The notes: a model not told the origin generated them from the sequence alone. 62,043 nucleotides of DNA from Lentibacillus populi (GCA_014642895.1 BMJD01000016.1:18179-80221); one strand, 5' to 3'; positions 52,492 to 61,857 are shown, counted from the stretch's first letter. Translations and numbers: made by a program.

Positions 52492-52989
52492 ATGATAAAA
52501 AAGATTCCTCTTTTTTTATTATTAGTTGTTGTATTAGCTACTGAAGGATGCGCTAATATAAATGACAAGACTAATGATATAACCATTGATAATGGAAAAA
52601 GTGACCATAAAGATCAAAATTGGAAGGAAAGCCCACTGTTTGAATCCAATGGTTATACAATGATTGGAGAGAAAGGGAGAATAGGCTTTATTTATGATGA
52701 TAGCGAGACTACTAGATTTTATCCAAATAAAAAAAATAAATACATGTTTCATGTTTGGGGGAAGGATAAAGAATTAGACGGTTCCTTCGAGGTTATTGCA
52801 ACTCATGAAGACGATGATAAAAAAATAACCATTTTAAATGAAAGTTTGGCCGGACCGAATAACGGTGCTGACCGCCATCTTCCAACCACTTTATCATTAC
52901 CAAAAAGCGGAATGTGGAGGTTAGATGCTTATATTGGAAATCAATTATTCGGAAGCATTTTTGTTAAGGTTTATAATAATGAACATTAG
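52492..52989 (+). CDS. DUF4871 lipoprotein
   Basis: A 165-aa predicted lipoprotein (signal IPLFLLLVVVLATEGC, Cys about 20). The mature domain has the Bacillus DUF4871 blocks: WKESPLFESNGYTMIGEKGR, MFHVWGKDKELDGSFEV, LAGPNNGADRHLPTTLSLPK and GMWRLDAYIGNQLFGSIFV. The function is not known. I start at ATG 52492 after AAAGGTGG rather than the GTG at 52480. Its AT-rich composition matches the Sec island. A strong terminator follows. Confidence 0.85.
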   Translation: MIKKIPLFLLLVVVLATEGCANINDKTNDITIDNGKSDHKDQNWKESPLFESNGYTMIGEKGRIGFIYDDSETTRFYPNKKNKYMFHVWGKDKELDGSFEVIATHEDDDKKITILNESLAGPNNGADRHLPTTLSLPKSGMWRLDAYIGNQLFGSIFVKVYNNEH

Positions 52990-52990
52990 A

Positions 52991-53029
52991 CAGTCAAAAC
53001 AGTTTGGATACCTCAAGCTGTTTTGACTG
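52991..53029 (+). terminator. Hairpin after the DUF4871 gene
   Basis: CAGTCAAAACAG / CTGTTTTGACTG, a perfect 12-bp stem starting two bases after the stop. Apart from it and the repeat at 53366, the 52990-53598 gap shows nothing recognisable. Confidence 0.7.
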
Positions 53030-53365
53030 AATACAACTAATTGGGACTCGCCAACATTCCAAGGAATACATACTAGCCTTTTCTTTACTCTTTCAGCAAT
53101 AAGGTTTATTTCTAATTCCGCACTTGCAAAACTTTTGTATACGCGTTCTAGTCACAATAGATGGTACTTCTATACTGTCACAACCGGTTTCTTACACAGG
53201 GTATCCCCTTTCAGGGTCCACCATAGTATTTGCGGTCTGGTTGTATTGTTATTAACTGTATTGTGCCATATTATAATGGCTGATATACCTTCTATCTAGA
53301 TTAGAAAGCCCTTTTCATGATAGATGGTGGCTACACGGAGCGGAGCCATGTTGGTTCCTTATCTT

Positions 53366-53520
53366 TTAAAGGAAACATCACTAAAAAAGGGGTATGCCGA
53401 CGTCGGGCGCAAAGCCCGCTTTTAGTCGGCCTTCCTTTACCCGAACCGATGTTGACTTATCGCACGGAGGCGGGTGTTACACACTAGGGCTGGGCGCTGG
53501 AGCTGGACGTGGCTCCTCTC
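53366..53520 (+). repeat. Dispersed intergenic repeat, copy 4 (5' truncated)
   Basis: Starts within AAAGGAAACATC, keeps the GGGCGCAAAGCCCGC core and ends CTGGAGCTGGACGTGGCTC. The first 30 bp of the full unit are absent or unrecognisable. Confidence 0.82.
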
Positions 53521-53598
53521 GACTATCCAGTTGTCCACAGGCTTTAAATTAATTTTATAGTTTCATAGACATTAAAAAAGCTAAAACCGAAATAGGCT

Positions 53599-54654
53599 TT
53601 AGCTTTCCTCATCAAGCAATGACCGTCCCATAATACTTACCCGATTTGTATTTTTCAATTCGGTAATTGATTTCGCACCAATCCCGAACATCACCATTTT
53701 CATTTCAAATTCAATTTGTTCCATCGCTTGCATGACTTTTTCTGCGGATTCCGTTGCCGCCTGCAGTAATTGTCTGGCAAACCCGATCATATCTGCGCCA
53801 ATTGTCATTGCTTTGGCAGCATCAACACCTGTTTTCATTCCGCCACTGGCAACGATCGGTACATCCGGCAGTTTACTCTTTACCGAAACGATACAATCTT
53901 TAGTAGGGTTACCCCAGCTGTTAAACGCCTCCGCAGCGGCTTTTCGCAATGAATCCTTGGAACGAAGCTTTTCCACTTGACTCCATGATGTTCCGCCAGC
54001 ACCAGCAACATCTATATAAGAGACCCCTGCCTCATACAATTTTTCTGCTACTGTCCCATCAATACCAAAACCAACCTCCTTAACACCTACAGGAACGGGT
54101 AAGGCTTTACATACTTCTTTTATTTTCGGCAATAGATCTTTAAAATTCAGATCTCCCTCATCTTGAACAACTTCCTGCAAGCTATTCAAATGTAAATAAA
54201 GCGAATCCGCTTCCGTCAAGTCAACCAATCGCTGGCATTCTTTTGCACCGTACCCATAATTCAGCTGCACTGCACCTATATTTGCAATTAGCGGAACGGA
54301 TCGTGCATGCTTGCGAATTAAAAAGGATTCTTTATGTGCATCACTCTCAAGCAGTGCCCTTGTAGAACCGAGCCCGATCGCCCAGCCTCTTTCCTCGGCA
54401 GCAATGGCTAAATTCGTATTAATTTTTTCCGCAAGCTCCGAGCCACCAGTCATGGAGCTCACTAGAAACGGTGCTTTTACCGCTTTTTTTAAAAAAGTGG
54501 AATCCAGCTTAATATCGGCAAAGTTAATTTCCGGCAATGCATTATGTATAAACGAAATTCCTTCTAATCCCGTCGTTTTATTAATACCTTCCACATTTTC
54601 TGTTAAGCATAGCCGAATGTGTTCAGTTTTCCGTTTGTTAATTCCTGTATCCAT
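53599..54654 (-). CDS. fni: Isopentenyl-diphosphate delta-isomerase, type II
   Basis: FMN/NADPH-dependent interconversion of IPP and DMAPP for isoprenoids. The 351-aa protein has KRKTEHIRLCLTENVEG at the N-terminus, FLVSSMTGGSELAEKIN, GLGSTRALLES, the LHLNSLQEVVQDEGD block, and C-terminal FMN-phosphate motifs VASGGMKTGVDAAKAM and GADMIGFAR. Monocistronic, ATG preceded by a GGAGG-like site (GGAGGCCTAAGC). Confidence 0.94.
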   Translation of the reverse strand: MDTGINKRKTEHIRLCLTENVEGINKTTGLEGISFIHNALPEINFADIKLDSTFLKKAVKAPFLVSSMTGGSELAEKINTNLAIAAEERGWAIGLGSTRALLESDAHKESFLIRKHARSVPLIANIGAVQLNYGYGAKECQRLVDLTEADSLYLHLNSLQEVVQDEGDLNFKDLLPKIKEVCKALPVPVGVKEVGFGIDGTVAEKLYEAGVSYIDVAGAGGTSWSQVEKLRSKDSLRKAAAEAFNSWGNPTKDCIVSVKSKLPDVPIVASGGMKTGVDAAKAMTIGADMIGFARQLLQAATESAEKVMQAMEQIEFEMKMVMFGIGAKSITELKNTNRVSIMGRSLLDEES

Positions 54655-54737
54655 AATAGCTTAGGCCTCCAATATTACTTCTACCCTAAGTTTACTTGTT
54701 TCCTTGCTGTTTTGAAAGGGAAATGAACCTTGCGTGT

Positions 54738-55268
54738 TTACGCCTTTTTCGGGAATACTGTGTAACTAAAGCTTATTGCAAAGTCAATGACCAGAACGAG
54801 CGACCATAGCATGATTGTTTGCAATAATGCTTCGGTTTGTGCAAAGTTATCGATAAATAGAATAATAGCGCCTAGTAAACCAACTCCAATGATCCAGGCA
54901 AGTAAATGGTGATACCAGCCAACTCGTTCCATTTTCGCAAATTCCTTGCCATATTTTTTCCGTTTGTTTGGTTTCGGCCCCTTGGTAAACAAATACTGAA
55001 ACCATCTATCAGCCCACTTAATCATTCGATGACCAAAGGCAACACTTACCCCTATATAAATTGCGGCTACACCGTGCATTGTAGTCGCTACTGCACCATT
55101 TTTTAAGTCGATTACGGTTGTAATTAATAAAAGCAAATCAACAATTGGCGTACACGCTAATAACAGTACACCTAATTTCTTCATTTTAAAAACGTAACGA
55201 GTAATTAGACCTGCCAATACGAATACCCAAAATCCAACTTCACACGCAATGATTAACCAGCCTATCAT
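54738..55268 (-). CDS. Integral membrane protein, YmcC-like
   Basis: A 176-aa protein with about five membrane helices. LAGLITRYVFKMKKLGVLLL, ACTPIVDLLLLITTVIDLKN and HGVAAIYIGVSVAFGHRMIK followed by WADRWFQYLF resemble B. subtilis YmcC, from memory. A charged loop (KPNKRKKYGKEFAKMERVGW) lies on the inside. Function is unknown. Ribosome site AAAGGAGG. Confidence 0.72.
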   Translation of the reverse strand: MIGWLIIACEVGFWVFVLAGLITRYVFKMKKLGVLLLACTPIVDLLLLITTVIDLKNGAVATTMHGVAAIYIGVSVAFGHRMIKWADRWFQYLFTKGPKPNKRKKYGKEFAKMERVGWYHHLLAWIIGVGLLGAIILFIDNFAQTEALLQTIMLWSLVLVIDFAISFSYTVFPKKA

Positions 55269-55330
55269 TTTGTTCCTCCTTTTTTAATAGGTAAGAAAAT
55301 ATAAAAATCCGGCACTATTCCGCTCATGAC

Positions 55331-55362
55331 AGGGTAGGCGACGTCCGGCTCCAGCGCCTTTG
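55331..55362 (-). repeat. Fragment of the dispersed repeat
   Basis: GCGACGTCCGGCTCCAGCGCC corresponds to the GGCGCTGGAGC(C)GGA end of the large repeat, inverted; the remainder is missing. Confidence 0.5.
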
Positions 55363-55432
55363 TTCATACAATTGTGCTGAAAATAATGTACCATATTTCT
55401 ACTAAATAATACAACTGTGCTATAATAAAAAT

Positions 55433-56032
55433 ATGCCAAAAATAGTTGATCATGATAAACGAAAAATTAAAATAGCCGAGACGACATGGAAAGTGATCAT
55501 TCGCGATGGCCTTGAACAGGCATCCGTGAGAAAAATTGCCAATGCAGCTAGTTTGTCTGTAGGGGCATTACGTCATTATTTTTCTACCCAGTCAGAATTA
55601 TTTCAGTTTTCGATGAAGCTTGTTGCCGACCAGGTAAAGCAACGTATAGCCAGAAAGAATTACGATGGTGAACCGCTTGACGTAATGAAAGAAATAGTAA
55701 GTGAACTGTTACCGGTTGATGAGGATCGCCGGATAGAAATGGAGGTGTGGTTGGTTTTTTCTACAAGAACGCTAGTCGATCCGAGCTTAAAACAGTTAAG
55801 CCAAACCGTCTATAAAGAAATTCGTCATGCCGCCACGTTGGTTATAGAAGGACTAATTAATCTGCAGCTTGCCAAAGATGATTTGAATAAGGAACTGGAA
55901 ATCGAACGGCTTTACGCTTTAGTGGACGGACTGGCACTGCATGCTCTTCTGCACCCTGATCAATTGTCGATCGAAAAAATGCAGGATACGATAAAATATC
56001 ATTTAGAATCACTGTGTAACGGGAATGGATAA
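55433..56032 (+). CDS. TetR/AcrR-family transcriptional regulator
   Basis: A 199-aa one-component repressor. The N-terminal HTH is AETTWKVIIRDGLEQASVRK then IANAASLSVGALRHYFSTQS (recognition helix). The C-terminal ligand domain looks like the TetR_C_6 type of BetI/PksA proteins (EMEVWLVFSTRTLVDPSL). The next gene starts 28 bp downstream and may be its partner. The promoter is AT-rich and the ligand unknown. Confidence 0.85.
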   Translation: MPKIVDHDKRKIKIAETTWKVIIRDGLEQASVRKIANAASLSVGALRHYFSTQSELFQFSMKLVADQVKQRIARKNYDGEPLDVMKEIVSELLPVDEDRRIEMEVWLVFSTRTLVDPSLKQLSQTVYKEIRHAATLVIEGLINLQLAKDDLNKELEIERLYALVDGLALHALLHPDQLSIEKMQDTIKYHLESLCNGNG

Positions 56033-56059
56033 GGAACAAAAGATGGAGGAGGTGTCTTA

Positions 56060-56599
56060 TTGAAACAACAAGCAAGAGCGTTTGCTGAAAAGGCACATCA
56101 GGGGCAAACTAGAAAGAGTTCTAATGTCCCGTATATTACCCATCCGATCCGTGTTGCTGAGCGCTTAGAGCAGGCGGGTTTTTCCGAAGCATTGGTTTGT
56201 GCCGGCTATCTGCATGATGTGGTTGAGGACACACCATATGAGATTGAGGATATAGAAGAAACGTTTGGGGCTAAAGTTGCACAGCTTGTCGCGGCGCATA
56301 CAGAGGACAAATCAAAACCGTGGCAGGAACGAAAACAGCATACTATTGATACAGTCCGAGATGCTTGTAAAGAGGTAAAATATCTAATTGTAGCCGACAA
56401 ATTGGACAATTTGCTTGGACTGGAACAGGATCTCGCGCGACTAGGCGATGCGGTATGGCAGCATTTCAATGCAGGCTTTGACAAACAAAAGTGGTATAAC
56501 CAGTCGATAGCAGCGAATATGTATGTTGGGCTAAAAGCTAATGAAATTCCGAATTACTTCAGTGAATTTGAGGAAGCCGTGGCACGCGTTTTCGGCTGA
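56060..56599 (+). CDS. Small HD-domain phosphohydrolase (RelA/SpoT-HD-like)
   Basis: A 179-aa stand-alone HD hydrolase. Histidine and aspartate ligands lie in AEKAHQGQTRKSSNVPYITH, CAGYLHDVVEDTPYE (HD pair) and YLIVADKLDNLLGLEQD. The arrangement is like the ppGpp hydrolase half of SpoT (and MESH1), which suggests a nucleotide substrate, though the set is too general to be sure. TTG start after AGGAGGTG. Confidence 0.82.
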   Translation: MKQQARAFAEKAHQGQTRKSSNVPYITHPIRVAERLEQAGFSEALVCAGYLHDVVEDTPYEIEDIEETFGAKVAQLVAAHTEDKSKPWQERKQHTIDTVRDACKEVKYLIVADKLDNLLGLEQDLARLGDAVWQHFNAGFDKQKWYNQSIAANMYVGLKANEIPNYFSEFEEAVARVFG

Positions 56600-56646
56600 T
56601 ATTCCTGTTTTCTTTTCGGGTTAATGTTCTCGTTCTCGCGTTGATG
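56600..56646 (+). repeat. Diverged GTTGATGT repeats
   Basis: GCTGATATTCC, CGGGTTAATGTTCTCG and CTCGCGTTGATGT at about 20-nt spacing, again between a gene end and its terminator. Confidence 0.55.
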
Positions 56647-56648
56647 TA

Positions 56649-56681
56649 AAACACCTTCCCCAGCAGGCGGGGAAGGTGTTT
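56649..56681. terminator. Bidirectional terminator
   Basis: AAACACCTTCCCC / GGGGAAGGTGTTT, a perfect 13-bp stem with seven-base loop between convergent genes. Confidence 0.9.
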
Positions 56682-56682
56682 A

Positions 56683-57741
56683 CTATCTAAATTTATACTT
56701 ATTTTTCAATTCCTTAGATACTTGCTTCCATTTATTCTTTTCCTCTAACCGTGCTTTTTGATCCTGTTTTCTTTTTTCATAAGCAAGTTCCCTTTGCAGC
56801 TTCAAATAACTTTGAAACCGTTCCTCAGTCAATTCACCTGCTGCTAATGCTTCCTGGACACGGCACCCAGGCTCTGTATCGTGCTGACAATCGGTGAATC
56901 GGCATTCCAGCACCAATGCCTCAATATCCTGAAACGTTGTATCAATAGCCGAATCCCCATCCCACAATTGCAGCTCGCGCATTCCAGGGGTATCGATTAA
57001 TAATGCACCGTTTGGCATGATAAACATTTCACGATGAGTTGTTGTATGACGTCCTTTACTGTCTGCCTCACGGATATCCTTGGTTTCCTGTACTTCCTCA
57101 CCAAGTAATTTATTCACTAAGGTAGATTTACCAACACCTGATGATCCAAGTAATGCAACTGTTTTCTGTGCTGGCAAATATTTCAGAAGTTCCTCCATGC
57201 CTTCTCCCGTTATGCTGCTGATTGCGACAATTGGTACGCCGATCGCCACTTCTTCCACCTGAGCAATGATCCGCATAACATCTTCTGGCGTAGATTCATC
57301 CAGTTTCGTAAGCACGACAACTGGAGAAGCACCACTTTCATACGTTGCCAAAATATAACGTTCCATTCTGCGGACGTTTAAATCATGATTAAGCGAATTC
57401 ACAATAAAAACCAGATCGATATTTGCAGCAACGATTTGTCCTTCTGTTTTTAATCCAGCAGCTTGTCTGATAAACTGACTTTTCCGAGGCAAAACACGAT
57501 GAATTACCGCTTTTTGTTCGTCCGCTAATTTCTGTACCTCTGCCCAATCCCCCACAGCAGGGAAATCAAGCGCAGTGGTTGCTTGATTCAAAAATTTCCC
57601 ACTTAAATGGGCAAAATATTCTACTTCTCCGTCAGAAATTCGATAGCTATTTTTTTGCACAGTAATAATCCGTGCCAATTTGTCATTTTCTGCATCCCGA
57701 ATGGAATCGTCCCATCCGAGTTTTTCAATTGCTTTATTCAA
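56683..57741 (-). CDS. rsgA: Ribosome small subunit-dependent GTPase A
   Basis: GTPase assisting late 30S subunit maturation. The 352-aa protein has an OB-like N-terminal domain, then the circularly permuted GTPase order G4 (VVLTKLDE), G1 (LLGSSGVGKSTLVNKLLG) and G3 (LIDTPGMREL). A zinc-binding knot follows (CRFTDCQHDTEPGC). This long form with a basic tail resembles the second RsgA/YjeQ-type copy seen in many Bacilli, so a paralogue besides the housekeeping one is possible. Confidence 0.9.
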   Translation of the reverse strand: MNKAIEKLGWDDSIRDAENDKLARIITVQKNSYRISDGEVEYFAHLSGKFLNQATTALDFPAVGDWAEVQKLADEQKAVIHRVLPRKSQFIRQAAGLKTEGQIVAANIDLVFIVNSLNHDLNVRRMERYILATYESGASPVVVLTKLDESTPEDVMRIIAQVEEVAIGVPIVAISSITGEGMEELLKYLPAQKTVALLGSSGVGKSTLVNKLLGEEVQETKDIREADSKGRHTTTHREMFIMPNGALLIDTPGMRELQLWDGDSAIDTTFQDIEALVLECRFTDCQHDTEPGCRVQEALAAGELTEERFQSYLKLQRELAYEKRKQDQKARLEEKNKWKQVSKELKNKYKFR

Positions 57742-58005
57742 CTACATTTTCCTCCTCGAATGTTGGAGGAAAAGCCTGTTAAAATACCGACCGTTCCTCC
57801 ACTTTGTTACGTGTGTTTTGGTTTATAAAAAAATGATTATATACAGTCATAAAACACCACTCCTTTCAAAATGGATGAACAAGATAGTATTAGTTTACTA
57901 TATAGCGACAGAGTTTGCCACTATCGTTATATGAATTTTTGAAATTGCAGCTAACAAAAGCAACTAAACGTGTTAGAATATTTAAAACGGAATGGAGGAG
58001 AACCA

Positions 58006-58659
58006 TTGAAAATAAGTCAAAAGAAGATGCCTGTAAAGAATAGAGAAATTACTTATACACATATCGAAACAGGCTCCCGAACTATTTGCTTCATGTTATC
58101 AGGTGCAGGATATACGTATGATAAGCCACTATTTTACTATTCAACGATGGCCATGCTTCAAAATAAAATTGATGTTGTCCATATTCATTACGCGTATGGT
58201 CAGGATTTGTTCAAGCATCCACTCAATGATATATCTGAAGCCATTATAGCCGATGTAAAACCTATCGTCTTTGAAGTCCTTAAAAATAACGATTACAATA
58301 ATACAGTCTTTTTAGGTAAATCACTTGGGACTATTCCAATTACAATGGAATTCATGAAACGCAAGGATTTTTCAGCATCGACAATGATTTTACTGACACC
58401 ACTGTTAAAGTACGATGTGATTTTAGATGCAATCGGAGGCAGTAATCATCAGGGACTATTGGTTATTGGGGACAAAGATCCACATTACAATGCAAATCAG
58501 CTTGCACAATTACGTCACTCCAATTTCATAATAGAGACGGTCAAAGGAGCAAATCATTCATTGGATATTGAAGAACTTGACACGGAGAATTCTATTTTAT
58601 CTCTGTCTAAAGTTATGGGGAAGATTCAAGAGGTAATCAGGATGGTTCATGAACGATAG
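58006..58659 (+). CDS. Alpha/beta hydrolase
   Basis: A 217-aa cytoplasmic protein of the dienelactone-hydrolase-like fold. ICFMLSGAGYTYDKPLF supplies the oxyanion turn, VFLGKSLGTIPI the nucleophile elbow (G-K-S-L-G), and VKGANHSLDIEE the final histidine. The acid could be in VIGDKDPHY. The start is TTG at 58006 behind GGAGGAG; the frame opens 12 codons earlier. The substrate is unknown. Confidence 0.8.
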   Translation: MKISQKKMPVKNREITYTHIETGSRTICFMLSGAGYTYDKPLFYYSTMAMLQNKIDVVHIHYAYGQDLFKHPLNDISEAIIADVKPIVFEVLKNNDYNNTVFLGKSLGTIPITMEFMKRKDFSASTMILLTPLLKYDVILDAIGGSNHQGLLVIGDKDPHYNANQLAQLRHSNFIIETVKGANHSLDIEELDTENSILSLSKVMGKIQEVIRMVHER

Positions 58660-58762
58660 GCTTATAGAAAGTACCCTATCATTCTGAGAGTAGAGGGTTT
58701 ACTTAAATACTTAATCCCATATACACTTTAAGTTTTAGCGTAATAGGGAAAGTAGCAAGGTG

Positions 58763-58812
58763 CCGTTAAGGGGGAATCGAATAAAAATCCAATATAACGG
58801 GACTTTTTTAAT
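58763..58812 (+). terminator. Weak terminator after the hydrolase
   Basis: CCGTTA / TAACGG with a large loop, followed by GACTTTTTTAATAG. A second small hairpin (TACCCTAT...AGAGGGTTTA) lies at 58669-58703. Nothing else is seen in 58660-58996. Confidence 0.45.
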
Positions 58813-58996
58813 AGCGATGGATTTAATTCCATATAAATTTTAGTGTTGCTTGCTATTATAATCTTCTGGATAAAGTGCTATCCTTATTTTGTTCCCCAGG
58901 TTTTTTAACGTCATTCATTGTTGTGTTTCGATATAAACTTCTTTTTTTTCAGTAACAATTAATTATTAAACAAATATAAAGATACGGAGGTAGAAC

Positions 58997-60010
58997 ATGA
59001 TAAAATATCCGTTTTTAGAAAATGGGGCAACGATTGGAGTTACAGCACCTTCTTCTGGTGTACCCGCCGAGCTGCATGGATTGTTGAAAACTGCATGTGA
59101 ACGCATGAAAATGAACGGCTTTCATGTCATATGTGGAGATACTGTTTGGAATCAAGACAAGGCGAGATCTGCATCCGCCGAAAAGCGTGCTGAAGAGTTT
59201 AATGCAATGATGCTTGACGATAATATTCATATCATCATTCCTCCTTGGGGTGGAGAACTGCTGATTGAAATGCTTGAGTATCTTGACTTTGATAACATAC
59301 AAAACAAATGGATATTAGGCTACTCAGATACTAGCCTATTGCTGCTGGCTACAACATTAAAAACAGGAATCGCAACTGCTCATGGAACGAACTTAATAGA
59401 TTTAAGAGGGGAGTATTCTGATGACACGACTAAGATGTGGCAATCCGTTTTATCAACAAAAAAGGGTGAATCGATCCTTCAACAATCGTCATTCAAATAT
59501 CAAAAAGAATGGGAATTTGATAAACCTACTCCATGTATTTTCAATTTGACAGAAGAAACCGAGTGGAAATCAACATCAAATAGTAAAGTTACCATAAAAG
59601 GGCGGTTACTTGGAGGATGTATTGATACGATAAGACATTTAATTGGTACCCCATTTGGTGAGATCCAGAACTTTAAAGAAAATTATATTAAAGGTGAATC
59701 CATAATATGGTTTTTCGAAAATTGCGGGTTATCTACAACTGATTTGCGCAGGTCTCTCGTGCAAATGAAATTAGCTGGTTGGTTTGAAAGCTGTTCAGGT
59801 ATTGTGTTTGGCAGAAGCCCAGCTAATTACCCTGTTAGCAATTATACAGCTGAAGATGTTTATAAAGAGCTTTCCGAAGAACTTCAAATCCCTATTATAT
59901 ATGACATTGATTGTGGTCACGTTCCACCGCAAATAACCTTAATTAACGGAGCGTATGCTGAGGTAGAGTCAAATAGTGGTAAAGGAGCAATTTTACAAAA
60001 CTTTATATAA
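58997..60010 (+). CDS. S66-family peptidase (LD-carboxypeptidase / MccF-like)
   Basis: A 337-aa cytoplasmic serine peptidase. The Ser-Glu-His triad is visible: LGYSDTSLLL (Ser), WFFENCGLST (Glu) and YDIDCGHVPPQ (His). GATIGVTAPSSG opens the fold and GRLLGGCIDT follows. Length and FENCG suit MccF-like immunity or cleaving enzymes at least as well as LdcA murein recycling. Monocistronic with a terminator; RBS ACGGAGG. Confidence 0.87.
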   Translation: MIKYPFLENGATIGVTAPSSGVPAELHGLLKTACERMKMNGFHVICGDTVWNQDKARSASAEKRAEEFNAMMLDDNIHIIIPPWGGELLIEMLEYLDFDNIQNKWILGYSDTSLLLLATTLKTGIATAHGTNLIDLRGEYSDDTTKMWQSVLSTKKGESILQQSSFKYQKEWEFDKPTPCIFNLTEETEWKSTSNSKVTIKGRLLGGCIDTIRHLIGTPFGEIQNFKENYIKGESIIWFFENCGLSTTDLRRSLVQMKLAGWFESCSGIVFGRSPANYPVSNYTAEDVYKELSEELQIPIIYDIDCGHVPPQITLINGAYAEVESNSGKGAILQNFI

Positions 60011-60049
60011 GCTATTTTGTATATCCTATATTTTGACCAGTTTGCTTAT

Positions 60050-60092
60050 TAAAAAACGCTTGGGTTTGAATTATAAAACCCAGGCGTTTTAA
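60050..60092. terminator. Bidirectional terminator
   Basis: AAAACGCTTGGGTTT pairs with AAACCCAGGCGTTTT (one G-T wobble), followed on + by TTAATATG; between convergent S66 and aldo/keto reductase genes. Confidence 0.8.
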
Positions 60093-60160
60093 TATGTTAA
60101 AAACATTTTATCTTATACAGGCTATCGGTTATGGAACTATTCAATTCCATGCACATCTTT

Positions 60161-60985
60161 CTACCGATTATTCATTTCACTCGGGACCGCATTATGACGA
60201 AGATTTCGATCCAAACCAGCAATCTTCTCCATATCTGCTTCACTTAATTCAAAGTCAAATACGTTGAAATTCTCTTCCATACGAGAAGGTGTTACTGTTT
60301 TTGGAATTACAACAACATCTGACTGAAGATGCCAGCGGAGAATAACTTGGGCAGGTGTTTTGCCATATTGATCAGCAATTTCCTTGATCACACCGTCTTG
60401 TAAAACATCTGTCCCATTCATCAACGGGCTGTATGCTTCTACTCGGATACCGTGCTTCCTGCAGAACTCCTTTAATTCCTTTTGTTGTAAATACGGATGA
60501 CATTCTACTTGGTTAACGGCTGGGACTACGTCACATTCGTCCATTATCCGCTGCAGGTGCTCGACATCAAAATTACAAACGCCGATTGCTTTTGTACGCC
60601 CATCTTTATACAACTTTTCTAATGCCTTATATGTTTCTACATATTCATCATACTTTGGAGTTGGCCAATGAATTAAATAGAGATCCACATAATCGAGGCC
60701 AAGTTTCTCCAAACTTTCATCAAATGCCTTTAGCGTATTATCATAGCCTTGATCACTATTCCACACTTTTGTTGTAATGAATAAATCTTCCCGTGAAACG
60801 GTGCTATTTGCCAGTGCTTGTCCGACACCACGTTCATTCCCGTAAACTTTCGCAGTGTCAATCAAACGGTAGCCTGCTTCTAACGCATTTTCTACTGCAG
60901 ATGCTGCTTCTTCATTTGGAACCTTCCACACACCATAGCCTAGTTGTGGCATACGGAGATCGTTGTTTAGTGTAATGTATTGCAT
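60161..60985 (-). CDS. Aldo/keto reductase
   Basis: A 274-aa NADPH-dependent carbonyl reductase of the AKR5/YvgN group. GYRLIDTAKVYGNERGVGQA contains the catalytic Asp and Tyr, FITTKVWN the Lys, and YLIHWPTP the His. VIPKTVTPSRMEENFNVFDF binds the cofactor. Such enzymes detoxify aldehydes such as methylglyoxal. Monocistronic. Confidence 0.92.
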   Translation of the reverse strand: MQYITLNNDLRMPQLGYGVWKVPNEEAASAVENALEAGYRLIDTAKVYGNERGVGQALANSTVSREDLFITTKVWNSDQGYDNTLKAFDESLEKLGLDYVDLYLIHWPTPKYDEYVETYKALEKLYKDGRTKAIGVCNFDVEHLQRIMDECDVVPAVNQVECHPYLQQKELKEFCRKHGIRVEAYSPLMNGTDVLQDGVIKEIADQYGKTPAQVILRWHLQSDVVVIPKTVTPSRMEENFNVFDFELSEADMEKIAGLDRNLRHNAVPSEMNNR

Positions 60986-61107
60986 GGACTCGCTTCCTTT
61001 CTTTTGGTATTGATTTTAGTTTATCATAAGATGTCAATATATTTTAAATGAAGCGTTTGGGCTGGTTTGGTTTGAAGTATTGCCATTAGAGGATTATCGA
61101 TGAAGAT

Positions 61108-61383
61108 TTACTGTTCGCCGGGGAACTTTATCGCCAGAATAATGATTTCCTCGTCCACTTTTTCGTAATAGACTTTGAATTTGCGATATACTATTCTGGC
61201 TATTCCCTTATGATCACCTTTCTCTTCTATATAACGTTTGCTTATGAAAGGATTCAATAAATAATTTTCAATATCTTTCATTACTATCGCAATATAATCT
61301 CTTGTCTCTTTTATCATATAATATTCACTATTAAACGATAGCATTTTCTTTTCGGCAGAATCGGACCAAAATACTTTATTCAT
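61108..61383 (-). CDS. RelE/ParE-like toxin
   Basis: A 91-aa basic protein with the small mixed alpha/beta layout of the ParE/RelE superfamily: VFWSDSAEKKML at the N-terminus, and the strands ARIVYRKFKVYYEKV and EEIIILAIKFPGE. It starts at ATG 61383 behind AGAGGATT and overlaps the upstream antitoxin by eight bases. The usual RelE catalytic residues cannot be assigned by eye, so the ParE (gyrase) or RelE (mRNA) mode is open. Confidence 0.72.
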   Translation of the reverse strand: MNKVFWSDSAEKKMLSFNSEYYMIKETRDYIAIVMKDIENYLLNPFISKRYIEEKGDHKGIARIVYRKFKVYYEKVDEEIIILAIKFPGEQ

Positions 61384-61642
61384 TTGAATCCTCTTTATAA
61401 AGTGATTCAATAATTTCATCTGTAGTTCTATACTTCCCTTCCCTATACTCCTTTCTACTTTCGTTAATCATTTCCCGTAGTTCATCATCCTCTTCCATTT
61501 CTTCCTGTACTGTCTTTTCCCGTTCTTCATAAGCAAGTGTGAATGTACCCTTACCAGGAACATAGAAATGGGAAACTGAATGCTCCTTGCTCAATTTATC
61601 AAGTTCTTCATATAATTCTTCTGGTGTGTTAATATTTTTCAT
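61376..61642 (-). CDS. Antitoxin partner
   Basis: An 88-aa acidic protein (rich in Glu: TVQEEMEEDDELREMINESR) encoded immediately before the toxin with overlap, the usual antitoxin-toxin order. It starts MKNINTPEELYEELDKLSKE behind AAGGAGGAGCAC. The C-terminal helix GKYRTTDEIIESLYKED could wrap the toxin. No clear DNA-binding motif is visible. Confidence 0.7.
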   Translation of the reverse strand: MKNINTPEELYEELDKLSKEHSVSHFYVPGKGTFTLAYEEREKTVQEEMEEDDELREMINESRKEYREGKYRTTDEIIESLYKEDSNE

Positions 61643-61857
61643 TTGAGTGCTCCTCCTTATTGGGAAATCAATGGAACCATACACCAGTTTCTTAAAGTAT
61701 ACCCTCATTATTCAATTCCGGCAATTCAGTGTGCGATTCTAAAATCTGCTTTTAATGAGTTCATGCGGTACAACTTTTATATTTTATATTCCATTCTAAT
61801 TGTAAAATCGAAAATCAACCCACTCCGCATTTAAAAAAGGCAACTTTAGGATTTATT

